The position numbers were made by a program, and so were the translations under genes. Of a DNA stretch of 64,000 nucleotides, positions 54,976-64,000 are shown piece after piece. Within the stretch, counting starts at the first letter, position 1; each line of letters begins with the position of its first letter. The notes beneath the pieces were generated by a model. The model did no database searches, had not been told where the DNA came from, and saw only the letters and a list, made by a program, of their open reading frames with translations. Source of the stretch: Nitrospirota bacterium (lineage in GTDB: Bacteria; Nitrospirota_A; Leptospirillia; Leptospirillales; Leptospirillaceae); contig JAKBTR010000082.1 of assembly GCA_021844275.1 (NCBI GenBank), positions 1 through 64,000 on the forward strand, given 5' to 3'.

Positions 54976-55431
54976 AATCGAACCCCAGTCTGTGTTATCG
55001 CAAAATGCGAGAAAATAAGGATTCAGGTCTGAAAGATAAGAATAAGGAATAATGTGGGCCGATTGTAATACACATCCCTTGCGAACACAATGAAAAGCAT
55101 GATGGCAATCCGACGACGGGTCAAAAGGGGCGAGGCACCTTGCATTCTGAAAGTTTACAAGGTTATGATGGAAGACCTTAGCATGGCAAAGATATGCCGA
55201 GACCATGGCTTTGTTCAGGGGCGAAACGGGCTTCCTGTTGTTTTGGGTCGACAGCCATCAAGGCAAGGTCCTGAAAAGGTAAGGATATGATTCACCGGGA
55301 AGGGGTACCGGATTCTTTCCGGAGGGAATCGAAACCCGGTTTCCGGGAAGGGACTAGTAAGTTCCCTGTAAAAATCCACTTAAGACGACAAACGTAAAAT
55401 TCGATTGAACTGCAATGAGGAGGTTGCTTGC
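54976..55431. other. Intergenic region between divergent operons
   Basis: No convincing gene is seen. Small hairpins are present, such as CCCGG-TTT-CCGGG near 55335-55347 and GATTC/GAATC near 55310-55330. Promoters for the leftward folB operon and the rightward ferredoxin gene must lie here, but no clear hexamer pair stands out. Confidence 0.4.
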
Positions 55432-55686
55432 ATGTCTTTGAAAATTGCTGATAACTGTATTTCCTGCGGAGCCTGCCTTCCAGAATGTCCGAACGATGCG
55501 ATCAGCGAAGGGGATCCGCTTTATATCATTGATCCGGAGCTTTGTACGGAATGTGTCGGGTTCCATGAAGATCCGCAGTGTGCAGCGGTTTGTCCTATCG
55601 ACGAATGCTGTATCCTGGATCCGGAATATCAGGAAACCCAGGAGGAGTTGCTTGCAAAGAAAGCCCGAATTCATCCGGAGGGCTGA
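55432..55686 (+). CDS. 2[4Fe-4S] ferredoxin (YfhL-like)
   Basis: The 84-residue ferredoxin has two cluster motifs: CISCGACLPEC near the start, and CTECVGFHEDPQCAAVCP with the extra loop seen in YfhL/Allochromatium-type ferredoxins. These proteins have very low and split redox potentials. A GAGGAGG site precedes the ATG. It is 37 bases before a radical SAM gene and may be its electron donor. Confidence 0.92.
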   Translation: MSLKIADNCISCGACLPECPNDAISEGDPLYIIDPELCTECVGFHEDPQCAAVCPIDECCILDPEYQETQEELLAKKARIHPEG

Positions 55687-55723
55687 CGAGCGCAGGAGAC
55701 AGAACAAGACGGGGGAATATCCT

Positions 55724-57604
55724 ATGAGAAAAAGGAAATTTGTTCTCGTTGAACCAAAGTCCACGCACCTTCATGTTTACAGTCGATATACGATACCCCG
55801 GCTTGGAGTGATCCTGCTGGGGACAATGTTGCGTGACAGGGGTTGGGATGTAAGGGTTTATATTGAAGATGTTTCCCCCGTCGATATGAATGAAGTTCTG
55901 TCCGCCGATATCGTTGGGATCTCTACCCTCACGTCTACGGCACCCCAGTCATACAAGTTAGGAGAAATGGTTCGGAGCAAGGGTATCCCTGTCATCATGG
56001 GGGGAACGCATGTAACCTTCTGCCCGGATGAAGCCCTTGACTATTCGGACTATGTCGTGCGGGGGGAAGGTGAAGAGACCCTCTTTGAGTTGCTCGAGGC
56101 CATGGATGGAAAGGGACCCTTTGACAAGATCCTCGGATTATCTTTCTGGAAATCCGGAAAAAAGGTCCACACTCCGGACCGACCGCTGAAAGAAGATCTC
56201 GATTCCAATCCGGTTCCGGATTACAGTCTGGTTGAGGGGTGGAGCAGTAACGCCATCATTTCCATCGCAACGTCAAGAGGTTGTCCCTTTACATGCACAT
56301 TCTGTTCTGTGCCCGGGATGTACGGGCATGGATTCCGGATGCATTCCATTGAACGCGTGATAGAGGAAATCCGGGTCAATAACCCCCAGTATGTTTTCTT
56401 CGCAGACGACCTCTTTACGGCAAACAGAAAACGAACCAAAGATCTTTTGCGCAGAATGATTGAAGAAGGTCTGACGCCACAATGGGGGGCCCAGGTCCGC
56501 ATCGAAACGGCGTTTGATCCCGAATTGCTGACACTTATGAAAGAAAGTAACTGTTTTAATGTTTTTGTCGGTTTCGAGTCGATAAATCCGAAGACTCTCG
56601 ATCTTTTCAACAAGCGCCAGACGTATGAAAAGATTGTGGCAAGCATCAAGAAGTTCAAGGAAGCCGGAATTCGCATTCACGGAATGTTTGTTGTGGGTTC
56701 GGATGCGGACGACAAGGAAACGATATATGAAACCAGTCGTTTTGCAAGGGAGTATGGTCTGGAAACCATCCAGCTCATGATCCTGACCCCATTGCCGGGT
56801 TCGCCGGATTACGACCAGTTTTACGCAACGGGAAACAGGGAATTGCTCAGCAGGGACTGGAGCCTCTATGACGGTCACCACGCCGTGTACCGACCGAAGA
56901 ACATGACGGCGTATGAGCTGAACGTTGCGGCGATCGATGCCATGGAAGAGTTCTATTCTTGGAAAACCATCTTCGGCTCTGTTATGAGAAAAGATCTTAT
57001 TTCTGTGATCATCCAGACGTCGTCCAAGAATCTTCTGAAGGAATGGAAAAAAGAAAACCGGGATTACATACAAAGTCTTCGGGATCAGGTTTTTGACAAG
57101 GCGAAAGAAGTGGCTGTTCACAGGGACATCAAGCTTTCCTACCGCATTGGTGTACCCCGGTTTATTCTTGATGCGGAAATCGGGAAGTCCTTGACAAGCT
57201 TTTTGACGGAGCTGGGAATTTCGGTCGTGCCTTTTGCTGCATCGGCCCATTCATTTCCTGCAGGATTTCCTTCCAGACTGGACTGGCTCAGGGGAAAAGT
57301 CGATTGTATTGTCATACCTGTCATGGACAGGGCGGGACAAGGACAGGAAGAGATTTATGAAAAGGTTCAGCGTCTCTGGAAAACACTTTCCCGCCAGAAA
57401 GAGGATCTTCCTGCAATGGTCAAGTTGTTTCTGGACCGACAGGACGGTTCCCTTTATTCATCAATGGCCCAGATTGCCGGCATCTTTACGAAGGATCTGG
57501 ACAAGGTTAACAAAGCGTATCGTTCGATCATTCCCTCCCTTTCCGGGAGTGACATCCTTTCCCATGCTCCGGTAGAATCAAAGCCGGTTATCTTGAGGGT
57601 CTAG
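55724..57604 (+). CDS. B12-binding radical SAM enzyme
   Basis: The 626-residue protein has an N-terminal cobalamin-binding domain (about 1-140, ending near VIMGGTHVTFCPDEAL, VVRGEGEETLFEL). A radical SAM core follows with TSRGCPFTCTFCS, giving CxxxCxxC at about residues 190-197. A C-terminal region of about 200 residues is not recognised. Relatives include hopanoid methylases and other C-methyl- or ring-forming enzymes; the substrate is unknown. The ATG at 55724 follows GGGGGAA. Confidence 0.85.
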   Translation: MRKRKFVLVEPKSTHLHVYSRYTIPRLGVILLGTMLRDRGWDVRVYIEDVSPVDMNEVLSADIVGISTLTSTAPQSYKLGEMVRSKGIPVIMGGTHVTFCPDEALDYSDYVVRGEGEETLFELLEAMDGKGPFDKILGLSFWKSGKKVHTPDRPLKEDLDSNPVPDYSLVEGWSSNAIISIATSRGCPFTCTFCSVPGMYGHGFRMHSIERVIEEIRVNNPQYVFFADDLFTANRKRTKDLLRRMIEEGLTPQWGAQVRIETAFDPELLTLMKESNCFNVFVGFESINPKTLDLFNKRQTYEKIVASIKKFKEAGIRIHGMFVVGSDADDKETIYETSRFAREYGLETIQLMILTPLPGSPDYDQFYATGNRELLSRDWSLYDGHHAVYRPKNMTAYELNVAAIDAMEEFYSWKTIFGSVMRKDLISVIIQTSSKNLLKEWKKENRDYIQSLRDQVFDKAKEVAVHRDIKLSYRIGVPRFILDAEIGKSLTSFLTELGISVVPFAASAHSFPAGFPSRLDWLRGKVDCIVIPVMDRAGQGQEEIYEKVQRLWKTLSRQKEDLPAMVKLFLDRQDGSLYSSMAQIAGIFTKDLDKVNKAYRSIIPSLSGSDILSHAPVESKPVILRV

Positions 57605-57632
57605 GTCGAACAGGGAGGAATACGAAAAGAAG

Positions 57633-58088
57633 ATGGAAAAGTCAACGCGCATTGCTTCACCCAGCGAAGTCGGTGAGAAAAAATGGTTTTTGATCGATGC
57701 AGCGGGGAAGACAGTTGGAAAAGTGAGTGTGGAAGTGTCCAGGATTCTTCGGGGAAAAGGGAAGGTCTGCTTCACCTCCCATCAGGATCTGGGGGATTAC
57801 GTGGTCGTGATCAATGCCGGAAAAGTTGTTCTGACCGGCAACAAGCTAACGGACAAAATGTATTACCGGCACAGTGGATATCCTGGCGGATTCAGGGAGG
57901 AACGAGCCAAGGATGTGATTGAGCGCAAGCCTGAAACGATATTGATGCATTCTGTCAAGGGGATGTTGCCGAAGAACAAGCTGGCAAAGCTCTATATGAC
58001 CCGGTTGCGTGTTTTCCCCGGTTCAGAACATCAACATGTAGCCCAGTCCCCGATCGAGGTCAGACTTGGAGGACGTCATGGAGCGTGA
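57633..58088 (+). CDS. rplM: 50S ribosomal protein L13
   Basis: The 151-residue protein has [46 protein letters not shown] and [12 protein letters not shown], typical of L13. It is followed by an overlapping rpsI, the standard pair. Confidence 0.96.
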   Translation: MEKSTRIASPSEVGEKKWFLIDAAGKTVGKVSVEVSRILRGKGKVCFTSHQDLGDYVVVINAGKVVLTGNKLTDKMYYRHSGYPGGFREERAKDVIERKPETILMHSVKGMLPKNKLAKLYMTRLRVFPGSEHQHVAQSPIEVRLGGRHGA

Positions 58089-58485
58089 AACATTGGAAGA
58101 AAATCGATCAAATGCGACCGGTAAAAGGAAAACAGCCATTGCAAGAGTGAGAGTTCAAGCCGGTTCTGGTCAGATCCGCATCAATGACCGATCACTTGAA
58201 GAGTATTTCCCCCGTACGATATGGTCCAATCAGGTGAAGGCGCCTCTTGAAATCACCAATATGCTTTCCCGGATTGATGTGTTTGCGCGCGTGACGGGCG
58301 GTGGTTTGACGGGACAGGCAGAAGCCATCCGGCACGGGATTTCCCGGGCGTTGCTTGAAATCAATCCCGAACTTCGGGAATCTTTGAAGAAAGAGGGATT
58401 CCTGACAAGGGATCCCCGAATCAAAGAACGAAAAAAATACGGGCAAAAAGGTGCCCGGAAGAGATTCCAGTTCTCCAAGCGTTAA
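58078..58485 (+). CDS. rpsI: 30S ribosomal protein S9
   Basis: The 135-residue protein has [17 protein letters not shown], the [19 protein letters not shown] core and the basic tail [17 protein letters not shown] that reaches the P-site tRNA. The ATG at 58078 follows GGAGG and overlaps rplM by 11 bases. Confidence 0.96.
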   Translation: MERETLEENRSNATGKRKTAIARVRVQAGSGQIRINDRSLEEYFPRTIWSNQVKAPLEITNMLSRIDVFARVTGGGLTGQAEAIRHGISRALLEINPELRESLKKEGFLTRDPRIKERKKYGQKGARKRFQFSKR

Positions 58486-58505
58486 GTCGATGTAGGAATC
58501 ATACG

Positions 58506-58536
58506 AAAGGGAGGTGGAAAACCTCCCTTTTTTTTT
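58506..58536 (+). terminator. Rho-independent terminator after rpsI
   Basis: A GGGAGGT/ACCTCCC stem (58509-58515, 58521-58527) with a GGAAA loop is followed by nine T residues. Confidence 0.9.
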
Positions 58537-58563
58537 GCGGACGAATGAAAAGGAATTCCTTCT

Positions 58564-59592
58564 GTGAGTTTACTGAAGATTGGAATTGCAGGGGCATCCG
58601 GATATGGTGGTGGGGAATTGTTGCGTCTTCTTCATTTCCATCCGGAAGTTGAAATCGTCCACCTGGCTGCAGATAGCCGTGCAGGGGAATCGGTCGAATC
58701 CGTTTTCCCGCATCTTTCTATTTCCGGTTTTATGGAAAAACACCCGACGGATGAACCCTGGAAAGATGTTCAAATCCTTTTTACAGCTCTTCCGGCTGGT
58801 GAAAGTGCAAAGATTGCGAAACTCTATCGGGATCAGGATGTTCGGATCATCGATCTGGGAGCGGATTTCCGATTCCGTTCATCTCGTCGTTTCTCCGAGA
58901 TATACAAAATCCCCCATCCTTATCCCGAGGGTTTGCCGGATGCAACATACGCATTGGTGGAGTGGAACCGGGAGGCGATAAGAAAAGCCAAAATACTGGC
59001 CTGCCCCGGGTGTTATCCGACCGGGACGTTGATGGGGCTGCTCCCGTTTGTACGGAAGGGTCTGTTGACAGAGAGTAAAGTCTTTGTGGATGGAAAATCC
59101 GGTGTGTCCGGGGCCGGTCGGGGTTTGTCGCTGGATACCCATTTTCCGGAAATCGCCGAAAACATGAAGTCCTACAAGCCGTTCTCCCATCGGCATGGGC
59201 CTGAGATGGAAGAAGCCGTGGAATGCCTTTTCGAGAGTCACTTGAATATTCTTTTCGTTCCACATCTGATCCCGATTAACAGAGGTCTTCTCTCTTCGAT
59301 CTATTTGAGTTTTGACAGGGTAGTTCCCGAGGATGAATCCTGGGAGATCTTGCGGGAATGTTATACAAAGGAGAAGAGTGTTCATTTGACGAACGAACCT
59401 CCTTCAACAGCGATGGTCCGTGGAACGAACAGGACAGCGATCACCGTTCGTTCCATCGGAAAATCGGCTGTCGTCGAGACCGCGATCGACAATTTACTTA
59501 AAGGGGCCGCAGGACAGGCGGTTCAGACCATGAATCTGATTCAGGGCTGGGAAGAGTCGAAAGGACTGCCCCTTGCCGGGGGATTCCCCTGA
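58564..59592 (+). CDS. argC: N-acetyl-gamma-glutamyl-phosphate reductase
   Basis: The 342-residue enzyme has the NADP motif GIAGASGYGGGELLRLL, a catalytic cysteine in ACPGCYPTGTLMGL (near residue 149) and a histidine in FSHRHGPEMEE. It makes N-acetylglutamate semialdehyde in arginine synthesis. The GTG at 58564 is the start. It is followed 39 bases later by argJ, a linked step. Confidence 0.95.
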   Translation: MSLLKIGIAGASGYGGGELLRLLHFHPEVEIVHLAADSRAGESVESVFPHLSISGFMEKHPTDEPWKDVQILFTALPAGESAKIAKLYRDQDVRIIDLGADFRFRSSRRFSEIYKIPHPYPEGLPDATYALVEWNREAIRKAKILACPGCYPTGTLMGLLPFVRKGLLTESKVFVDGKSGVSGAGRGLSLDTHFPEIAENMKSYKPFSHRHGPEMEEAVECLFESHLNILFVPHLIPINRGLLSSIYLSFDRVVPEDESWEILRECYTKEKSVHLTNEPPSTAMVRGTNRTAITVRSIGKSAVVETAIDNLLKGAAGQAVQTMNLIQGWEESKGLPLAGGFP

Positions 59593-59631
59593 GAGTGCAG
59601 TCTCAGAGAGTGAACGTATTGAGGAGATCAA

Positions 59632-60846
59632 TTGGCACGGAAAATACAGGGAGGGATTACATTCCCTAAAGGGTTTCAGGCGAACGGATTGTATTCAGGA
59701 ATCAAGTCGAACCGGAAATTAGATCTCGCATTGATTGTTTCCGATGTGGACGCGGAAGCGGCAGGTCTCTTTACGACAAACCGGATCAAAGCTGCTCCTG
59801 TCAGTCTTTCGCAGAGGAGAATCCGAGGCGGGCAAGCACGTGCCATTCTTGTCAATAGCGGCAATGCGAACGCCTGTACCGGCGATGCAGGAATGCAAGA
59901 TGCTCTTCGGATGACGGAAAAGGTCTCCCAGTTTCTGACGTGCACTGCCCGAAAGATTCTTTGCGCATCCACAGGAGTCATTGGTCGCCCACTTCCAGTG
60001 AATAACATTCTCGAAGTGATTCCCGATCTTGTTGCGGGGGGATCTCCGTACAAAAATATGGAATGCGCAAAGGCCATCATGACGACCGACACCTATCCGA
60101 AAGAGGCTCAAGCAGAGTTTCAATGTTCCGGATTCCCGGTTCGGATAGGCGGGATCGCCAAGGGGGTGGGAATGATTCATCCTCAGATGGCGACGATGCT
60201 GGTTTTCTTGACGAGTGACGCAAACATTTCCCGGGAAGCACTGAAAGCCGCTCTCCAGACGGTCGTCGACCGCAACTTCCACACATTGTCCGTGGACGGA
60301 GAGACCAGTACGAATGACAGCGTCATCATTCTGTCAAACGGGTGTGCCGGAAATCCAAAAATTCAGAAAGGCACTCCGGCGTATGCCGATTTTATCGAAT
60401 CCCTGGATGGCGTTTGTCAAAAACTGAGAGAACTTCTCGTTCATGATGGAGAGGGGGCGACGAAATTTATTCATATTTCAGTCCAGGGAGCCAAGTCCCG
60501 AACCGATGCGAAAAAAGTGGCGGCGTCGATTGCAAAAAGCATTCTGGTGAAGACGGCTTTTTTTGGAGAAGACGTCAACTGGGGGCGAATCATGGTTGCT
60601 ATCGGGAACGCAGGAGTCGTTGTCAGAGAAGAGAAAATTGATATTTCGGTCGGGGATGTCTCGCTGGTTCATCATGGTATCGGAATGGGAGAGGCCCAGG
60701 AAGAAAAAGCTCTCGAAGTGATGAAAGGTAAAGAAATTCACCTTTCTGTCTCCCTTGGAATGGGTCCCATGACGGCGGAATACTGGACGACGGATCTGAG
60801 CTATGAATATGTCCGAATCAATGCCGGATACAAAGGAAGAACCTAG
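59632..60846 (+). CDS. argJ: Glutamate N-acetyltransferase ArgJ
   Basis: The 404-residue proenzyme has the self-cleavage site HPQMATMLVF with the nucleophile T188. The N-terminal chain carries NSGNANACTGDAG and the C-terminal chain carries AFFGEDVNWGRIMVAIG. ArgJ recycles the acetyl group from acetylornithine to glutamate, and bifunctional forms also acetylate with acetyl-CoA. The start is a TTG at 59632. Confidence 0.94.
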   Translation: MARKIQGGITFPKGFQANGLYSGIKSNRKLDLALIVSDVDAEAAGLFTTNRIKAAPVSLSQRRIRGGQARAILVNSGNANACTGDAGMQDALRMTEKVSQFLTCTARKILCASTGVIGRPLPVNNILEVIPDLVAGGSPYKNMECAKAIMTTDTYPKEAQAEFQCSGFPVRIGGIAKGVGMIHPQMATMLVFLTSDANISREALKAALQTVVDRNFHTLSVDGETSTNDSVIILSNGCAGNPKIQKGTPAYADFIESLDGVCQKLRELLVHDGEGATKFIHISVQGAKSRTDAKKVAASIAKSILVKTAFFGEDVNWGRIMVAIGNAGVVVREEKIDISVGDVSLVHHGIGMGEAQEEKALEVMKGKEIHLSVSLGMGPMTAEYWTTDLSYEYVRINAGYKGRT

Positions 60847-60916
60847 TCCATTGATTTCAGTTCCATAATATCTGATCATAAAGAGATTTCAGTTTCTGGA
60901 AGCGACTCAACTCCGT

Positions 60917-61016
60917 CTGTCCGGACAGGCCTTTCCGATTTGCCGGAAAGAAGATGGGGTCGCTCCTTCCTGACCTCTTCCAGAGCATTGAGGAGTCGCG
61001 GGAGGAAGAAGGAGCG
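60917..61016 (+). promoter_or_regulatory. Structured leader of rpsB
   Basis: The leader has a 12-bp palindrome CTGTCCGGACAG (60917-60928), a hairpin CTTTCCG/CGGAAAG (60931-60937, 60944-60950) and a 9-bp stem CGCTCCTTC/GAAGGAGCG (60961-60969, 61008-61016) just before the ribosome site. Ribosomal protein S2 represses its own mRNA in E. coli; a similar autoregulatory structure is inferred. Confidence 0.5.
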
Positions 61017-61062
61017 TGCTGTTCCGGGCAAGGTTAAACCCCGTGTCAAGGAGAATATGGTT

Positions 61063-61839
61063 ATGATCGACGTTACATTGAAAGAAATGCTGGAGGCAGG
61101 TGTTCATTTCGGACACCAGACCAAAAGATGGAACCCGAAAATGAAGAGGTTCATTTATGGGGAAAGAAACGGGATCTATATTCTGGATCTCCAGCAGACC
61201 GTAAGGCGTTTTCGGGTCGCTCGGGAATTTGCCAAGAGTGTTGTCCGTAACAGGGGCAGCATCCTTTTTGTTGGGACGAAGCGCCAGGCAGAGCCCATCA
61301 TTCAGCAGGAAGCCCAACGATGTGGCATGTATTTCGTGACCGAACGATGGTTAGGCGGCATGTTGACCAATCTGCAGACCGTCCGGAAATCGGTGGAGAG
61401 GCTCAACAAGATTGAAGAAATGATGGAAAGCGGCCAGATCTCCCGACTTCCGAAAAAGGAAGCGGCCCAGCTTGAAAAGGAACACGGCAAACTGTCCAGC
61501 ATCCTGGATGGAATCCGGGGATTGAGCCATCTTCCGGCTGCAATTTTTGTCATCGACCCTAAGAAGGAACATATTGCCGTTCATGAGGCAAACCGGCTCG
61601 GCATACCCGTGATCGCGATGGTCGATACAAACTGCGACCCCGACACGATTCAGTTTCCGATCCCTTCAAATGATGACGCCATTCGCTCTATCCGTCTTAT
61701 CACTGCAGGTATTGCTGATGCGGTGCTTGATGGAGCTCTGGAAGGCCAGGTGCAGAAAGGGCAGGAAGCAGCTCCCCCGGATGTTGCCAGAGAGACAGTG
61801 GCGGCAGGGGTGAAAGAAAACTCTGGGGAAGAATCTTAA
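61063..61839 (+). CDS. rpsB: 30S ribosomal protein S2
   Basis: The 258-residue protein starts [19 protein letters not shown] and contains [28 protein letters not shown] and [13 protein letters not shown]. The ATG at 61063 is 9 bases after AAGGAG, while the in-frame ATG at 61057 is too close to it. The acidic, alanine-rich tail is a variable feature. It is followed by tsf. Confidence 0.95.
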   Translation: MIDVTLKEMLEAGVHFGHQTKRWNPKMKRFIYGERNGIYILDLQQTVRRFRVAREFAKSVVRNRGSILFVGTKRQAEPIIQQEAQRCGMYFVTERWLGGMLTNLQTVRKSVERLNKIEEMMESGQISRLPKKEAAQLEKEHGKLSSILDGIRGLSHLPAAIFVIDPKKEHIAVHEANRLGIPVIAMVDTNCDPDTIQFPIPSNDDAIRSIRLITAGIADAVLDGALEGQVQKGQEAAPPDVARETVAAGVKENSGEES

Positions 61840-61902
61840 AGCCTGCGCTCGCTTCTCGGGGCATGAGCGACTGGAAAGAAATTGCAGGAAGGAGGATGTG
61901 GA

Positions 61903-62499
61903 TTGGACGTTAATGCCCAATTGGTAAAAGAGCTTCGGGAAAAGACCCAGGCTGGTTTTATGGAGTGCAGAAAAGCTTTGGTGGAAGCGGGTGGGGATAT
62001 TGCTAAAGCGTTTGAGGTCCTGAAGCAGAAAGGATCTTTGCAAGCTCAGAAAAAATCGGATCGCAAGACATCCGAAGGGATTGTTTCTTCCTATATTCAT
62101 GCGGGGAACAAGATTGGCGTGCTTGTCGAGGTCAACTGTGAGACGGACTTTGTTGCTCGGACTGAAGACTTTCGGGACCTTGTCAAAAACCTTGCGATGC
62201 ATATTGCCGCCTCCTCTCCCTTCTATGTTGACCGGAAGGACATTCCTCCAGATGTTCAGGACACTGCCCGTAAAAAATTTGAAGAAGAAGTCCAGGACAA
62301 GCCCGAAAAAATTCGGGACCAAATTGTTCAGGGTAAGCTCGACAAATATATGCAGGAAAAGTGTTTGCTGGATCAGCCCTATGTCAAGGATCCCGGTGTT
62401 CTGGTCAGGGATCTTGTGGCATCGGCCATAGCGAAATTGGGGGAAAATATTACGGTCAACCGGTTCAGCCGGTTCCAGATCGGTGAAGGGAACGATTGA
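61903..62499 (+). CDS. tsf: Elongation factor Ts
   Basis: The 198-residue factor has [48 protein letters not shown] with the TDFV loop that displaces magnesium from EF-Tu, and a short C-terminal part. The TTG at 61903 follows AAGGAGG; no ATG fits. The stop overlaps pyrH. Confidence 0.94.
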   Translation: MDVNAQLVKELREKTQAGFMECRKALVEAGGDIAKAFEVLKQKGSLQAQKKSDRKTSEGIVSSYIHAGNKIGVLVEVNCETDFVARTEDFRDLVKNLAMHIAASSPFYVDRKDIPPDVQDTARKKFEEEVQDKPEKIRDQIVQGKLDKYMQEKCLLDQPYVKDPGVLVRDLVASAIAKLGENITVNRFSRFQIGEGND

Positions 62500-63209
62500 T
62501 GGGGCCCTATAAAAGGGTTCTTCTGAAGCTTTCCGGCGAAGCACTTATGGGGGATCAATCCTTTGGGATTGATCCCCTTGTGCTTGACAGGATTTCCGGA
62601 GATATCCAGTCGGTGATCAACAGTGGAACCGAACTGGGGATTGTCATTGGGGGAGGAAATTTTTTTCGGGGATTGGCTGGTATTGAGCAAGGAATTGAAA
62701 GAGCGTCGGCCGATTATATGGGAATGCTTGCCACGGTGTTGAACAGTCTCGCACTTCAGTCGGCCCTTGAAAGAAAAGGAGTTCCGACGAGGGTTCTGTC
62801 AGCGATTGAAATGAGGGCGTTGGCTGAACCCTATATTCGGAGAAGAGCCATTCGCCATCTTGAAAAAGGTCGGGTGATCATTTTTGCCGGTGGAACAGGA
62901 AATCCCTATTTTACAACGGATACCGCTGCAGCATTGAGGGCTAGTGAGATTGGTGCGGAAGTTGTCCTTAAGGCGACGAAAGTGGATGGTATTTATACGG
63001 AAGATCCCAAGAAAAGCCCTCATGCTCAAAAATTCCTCCGCCTCACCTATGCGGAAGTTCTGGAAAAAAACCTTCGGGTCATGGATCAGACGGCGATTGC
63101 GCTGTGTCGAGAAAATGATATGCCGATCGTTGTTTTCGATCTTATGGGAGAAGGAAATATCATGAGCGTCATTCGAGGAGAGATCCTGGGGACGTTCGTT
63201 CACCACTGA
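62499..63209 (+). CDS. pyrH: UMP kinase
   Basis: The 236-residue enzyme has [41 protein letters not shown] and [13 protein letters not shown]. It phosphorylates UMP for pyrimidine nucleotide synthesis. The ATG at 62499 shares its A with the tsf TGA. Confidence 0.95.
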   Translation: MGPYKRVLLKLSGEALMGDQSFGIDPLVLDRISGDIQSVINSGTELGIVIGGGNFFRGLAGIEQGIERASADYMGMLATVLNSLALQSALERKGVPTRVLSAIEMRALAEPYIRRRAIRHLEKGRVIIFAGGTGNPYFTTDTAAALRASEIGAEVVLKATKVDGIYTEDPKKSPHAQKFLRLTYAEVLEKNLRVMDQTAIALCRENDMPIVVFDLMGEGNIMSVIRGEILGTFVHH

Positions 63210-63246
63210 CAGGCAGGCCGATTGATGACCGGAGGGGAAAAACAAT

Positions 63247-63801
63247 ATGGATGCGGACCTGAAAGAGTTACAAAAAAAACTGGACAGTGCCGTCGACTTT
63301 TATAAAAAGGAGATTCAGACCCTGCGAACAGGCCGACCCTCCTTGTCCCTTCTTGAGAATGTAAAAGTTTCTTACTATGGTAACCCATCCTCCGTCGACA
63401 AAGTGGCTTCCCTGAACATCATGGATAATCGGATTATTGTCATTTCCCCATGGGATATGAAGATGATTCCGGAAATCGAGAAGGCTATCATGGCTGCGAA
63501 TATCGGGCTGACACCGCAAAATGACGGGAAAGTCATCCGGATAGCGGTTCCTCCGATGACAGAGGAACGTCGGAAACAGATGGTCAAACTCCTGAAAAAA
63601 ATGGCGGAAGAGGCAAAGATCGCCATTCGAAATATTCGTCGGGACGGTAACGACGACTTGAAGAAAAAAAAATCGGACGGATTGATTCAGGAAGACCGTT
63701 TGAAGAAACTTCAGGAGGAGTTGCAAAAGATGACCGATCTGACGGTCCAGAAGATCGACGATCTGACCCAGAAAAAAGAACAGGAGATCATGACCACCTG
63801 A
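63247..63801 (+). CDS. frr: Ribosome recycling factor
   Basis: The 184-residue protein has the RRF layout: LRTGRPSLSLLENVKVSYYG, a hinge, IAVPPMTEERRKQMVKLLKK, and the helical AIRNIRRDGNDDLKK. It splits post-termination ribosomes with EF-G. A GGAGGGG site precedes the ATG. Confidence 0.96.
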   Translation: MDADLKELQKKLDSAVDFYKKEIQTLRTGRPSLSLLENVKVSYYGNPSSVDKVASLNIMDNRIIVISPWDMKMIPEIEKAIMAANIGLTPQNDGKVIRIAVPPMTEERRKQMVKLLKKMAEEAKIAIRNIRRDGNDDLKKKKSDGLIQEDRLKKLQEELQKMTDLTVQKIDDLTQKKEQEIMTT

Positions 63802-63817
63802 TGGCCGGTCAAGACCC

Positions 63818-64000
63818 ATGGATAGCGAGTCCTCCCTTGTCGAGATTCCGAGAAGTGCGGGAAGAGATCTTTCCCGGAGCCGTCTTATTGTCGATCTGGA
63901 TGCCCTTTCGCACAACTTTGGACTGATTCGGACTCGTCTGCTTGGCAATGTTGAAATTCTTCCGGTTGTCAAGGCAGATGCCTATGGGCATGGTATGGTT
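63818..64000 (+). CDS. alr: Alanine racemase, 3' partial
   Basis: The first 61 residues run off the window end. They contain RLIVDLDALSHNFGLIR and VVKADAYGHG with the lysine that binds pyridoxal phosphate, the N-terminal hallmark of alanine racemases. It should make D-alanine for peptidoglycan. The ATG at 63818 gives a longer leader than usual and has a weak ribosome site; it starts 16 bases after frr. Confidence 0.85.
   Translation, partial: MDSESSLVEIPRSAGRDLSRSRLIVDLDALSHNFGLIRTRLLGNVEILPVVKADAYGHGMV

Noticed and set aside
55090..55290. Possible 66-codon gene upstream of the ferredoxin
   Set aside because: Composition and lack of a ribosome site do not support coding.
1..64000. CRISPR arrays, rRNA genes, prophage structural genes
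   Set aside because: No regularly spaced direct repeats, rRNA sequence or virion protein genes were found.

Overview
The window is a bacterial chromosome segment, mostly housekeeping, with one accessory stretch at the left edge. Gene content and order (rplM-rpsI, argC-argJ, rpsB-tsf-pyrH-frr, mreBCD-mrdA-rodA-rng, a GH57-based glycogen cluster, several RND efflux sets and heavy use of TTG start codons) remind me of Leptospirillum-type Nitrospirota. That assignment is an inference from memory of such genomes and cannot be proved from the window.

Bases 1-7676 look like the right end of an integrated genomic island. They carry a partial DUF4411/PIN-like gene, a decayed UPF0158 gene, a 29-residue SEC-C zinc microprotein, a SWIM-SNF2 helicase, a TOTE-type primase-helicase with a DUF6155 partner, and a BrnT/BrnA toxin-antitoxin pair. 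The island ends at a 49-bp fragment that matches the 3' part of a tRNA-Val(GAC) gene (anticodon arm to CCA), the usual scar of integration into a tRNA. The primase-helicase/SNF2 group is the best candidate here for an unusual mobile-element or phage conflict system.

Bases 7974-14604 hold an RND permease/lipoprotein adaptor pair, then a leftward operon of O-methyltransferase, M24 aminopeptidase and SDR-like protein. Bases 14915-25147 carry a Rieske ferredoxin and a tight glycogen/maltodextrin operon: glgC, two GH57 enzymes, a galT-like transferase, a class II aldolase and a GH57 branching enzyme. No glycogen synthase is present in it.

Bases 25200-36007 begin with an IS630-like transposase relic and continue as a visibly AT-richer efflux region: adaptor, RND permease, ygfZ (reverse), NtrC-type regulator, second adaptor, TolC. 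A sigma-54-like -24/-12 element lies upstream of the first adaptor. A perfect 17-bp inverted repeat separates that adaptor from the permease.

Bases 36256-46041 hold trxB, a DUF1499 protein, a secreted cysteine-looped beta-propeller, a DUF255 thioredoxin-fold protein, an esterase, a small secreted protein, def-fmt, htpX, rpe and an RDD protein. Bases 46098-53259 are the rod-shape/elongasome operon ending in RNase G. Bases 53289-54975 form a leftward operon with folB. Bases 55432-57604 pair a ferredoxin with a B12-binding radical SAM enzyme. From 57633 to the end come ribosomal protein, arginine biosynthesis and translation/UMP kinase genes, ending in a truncated alanine racemase gene.
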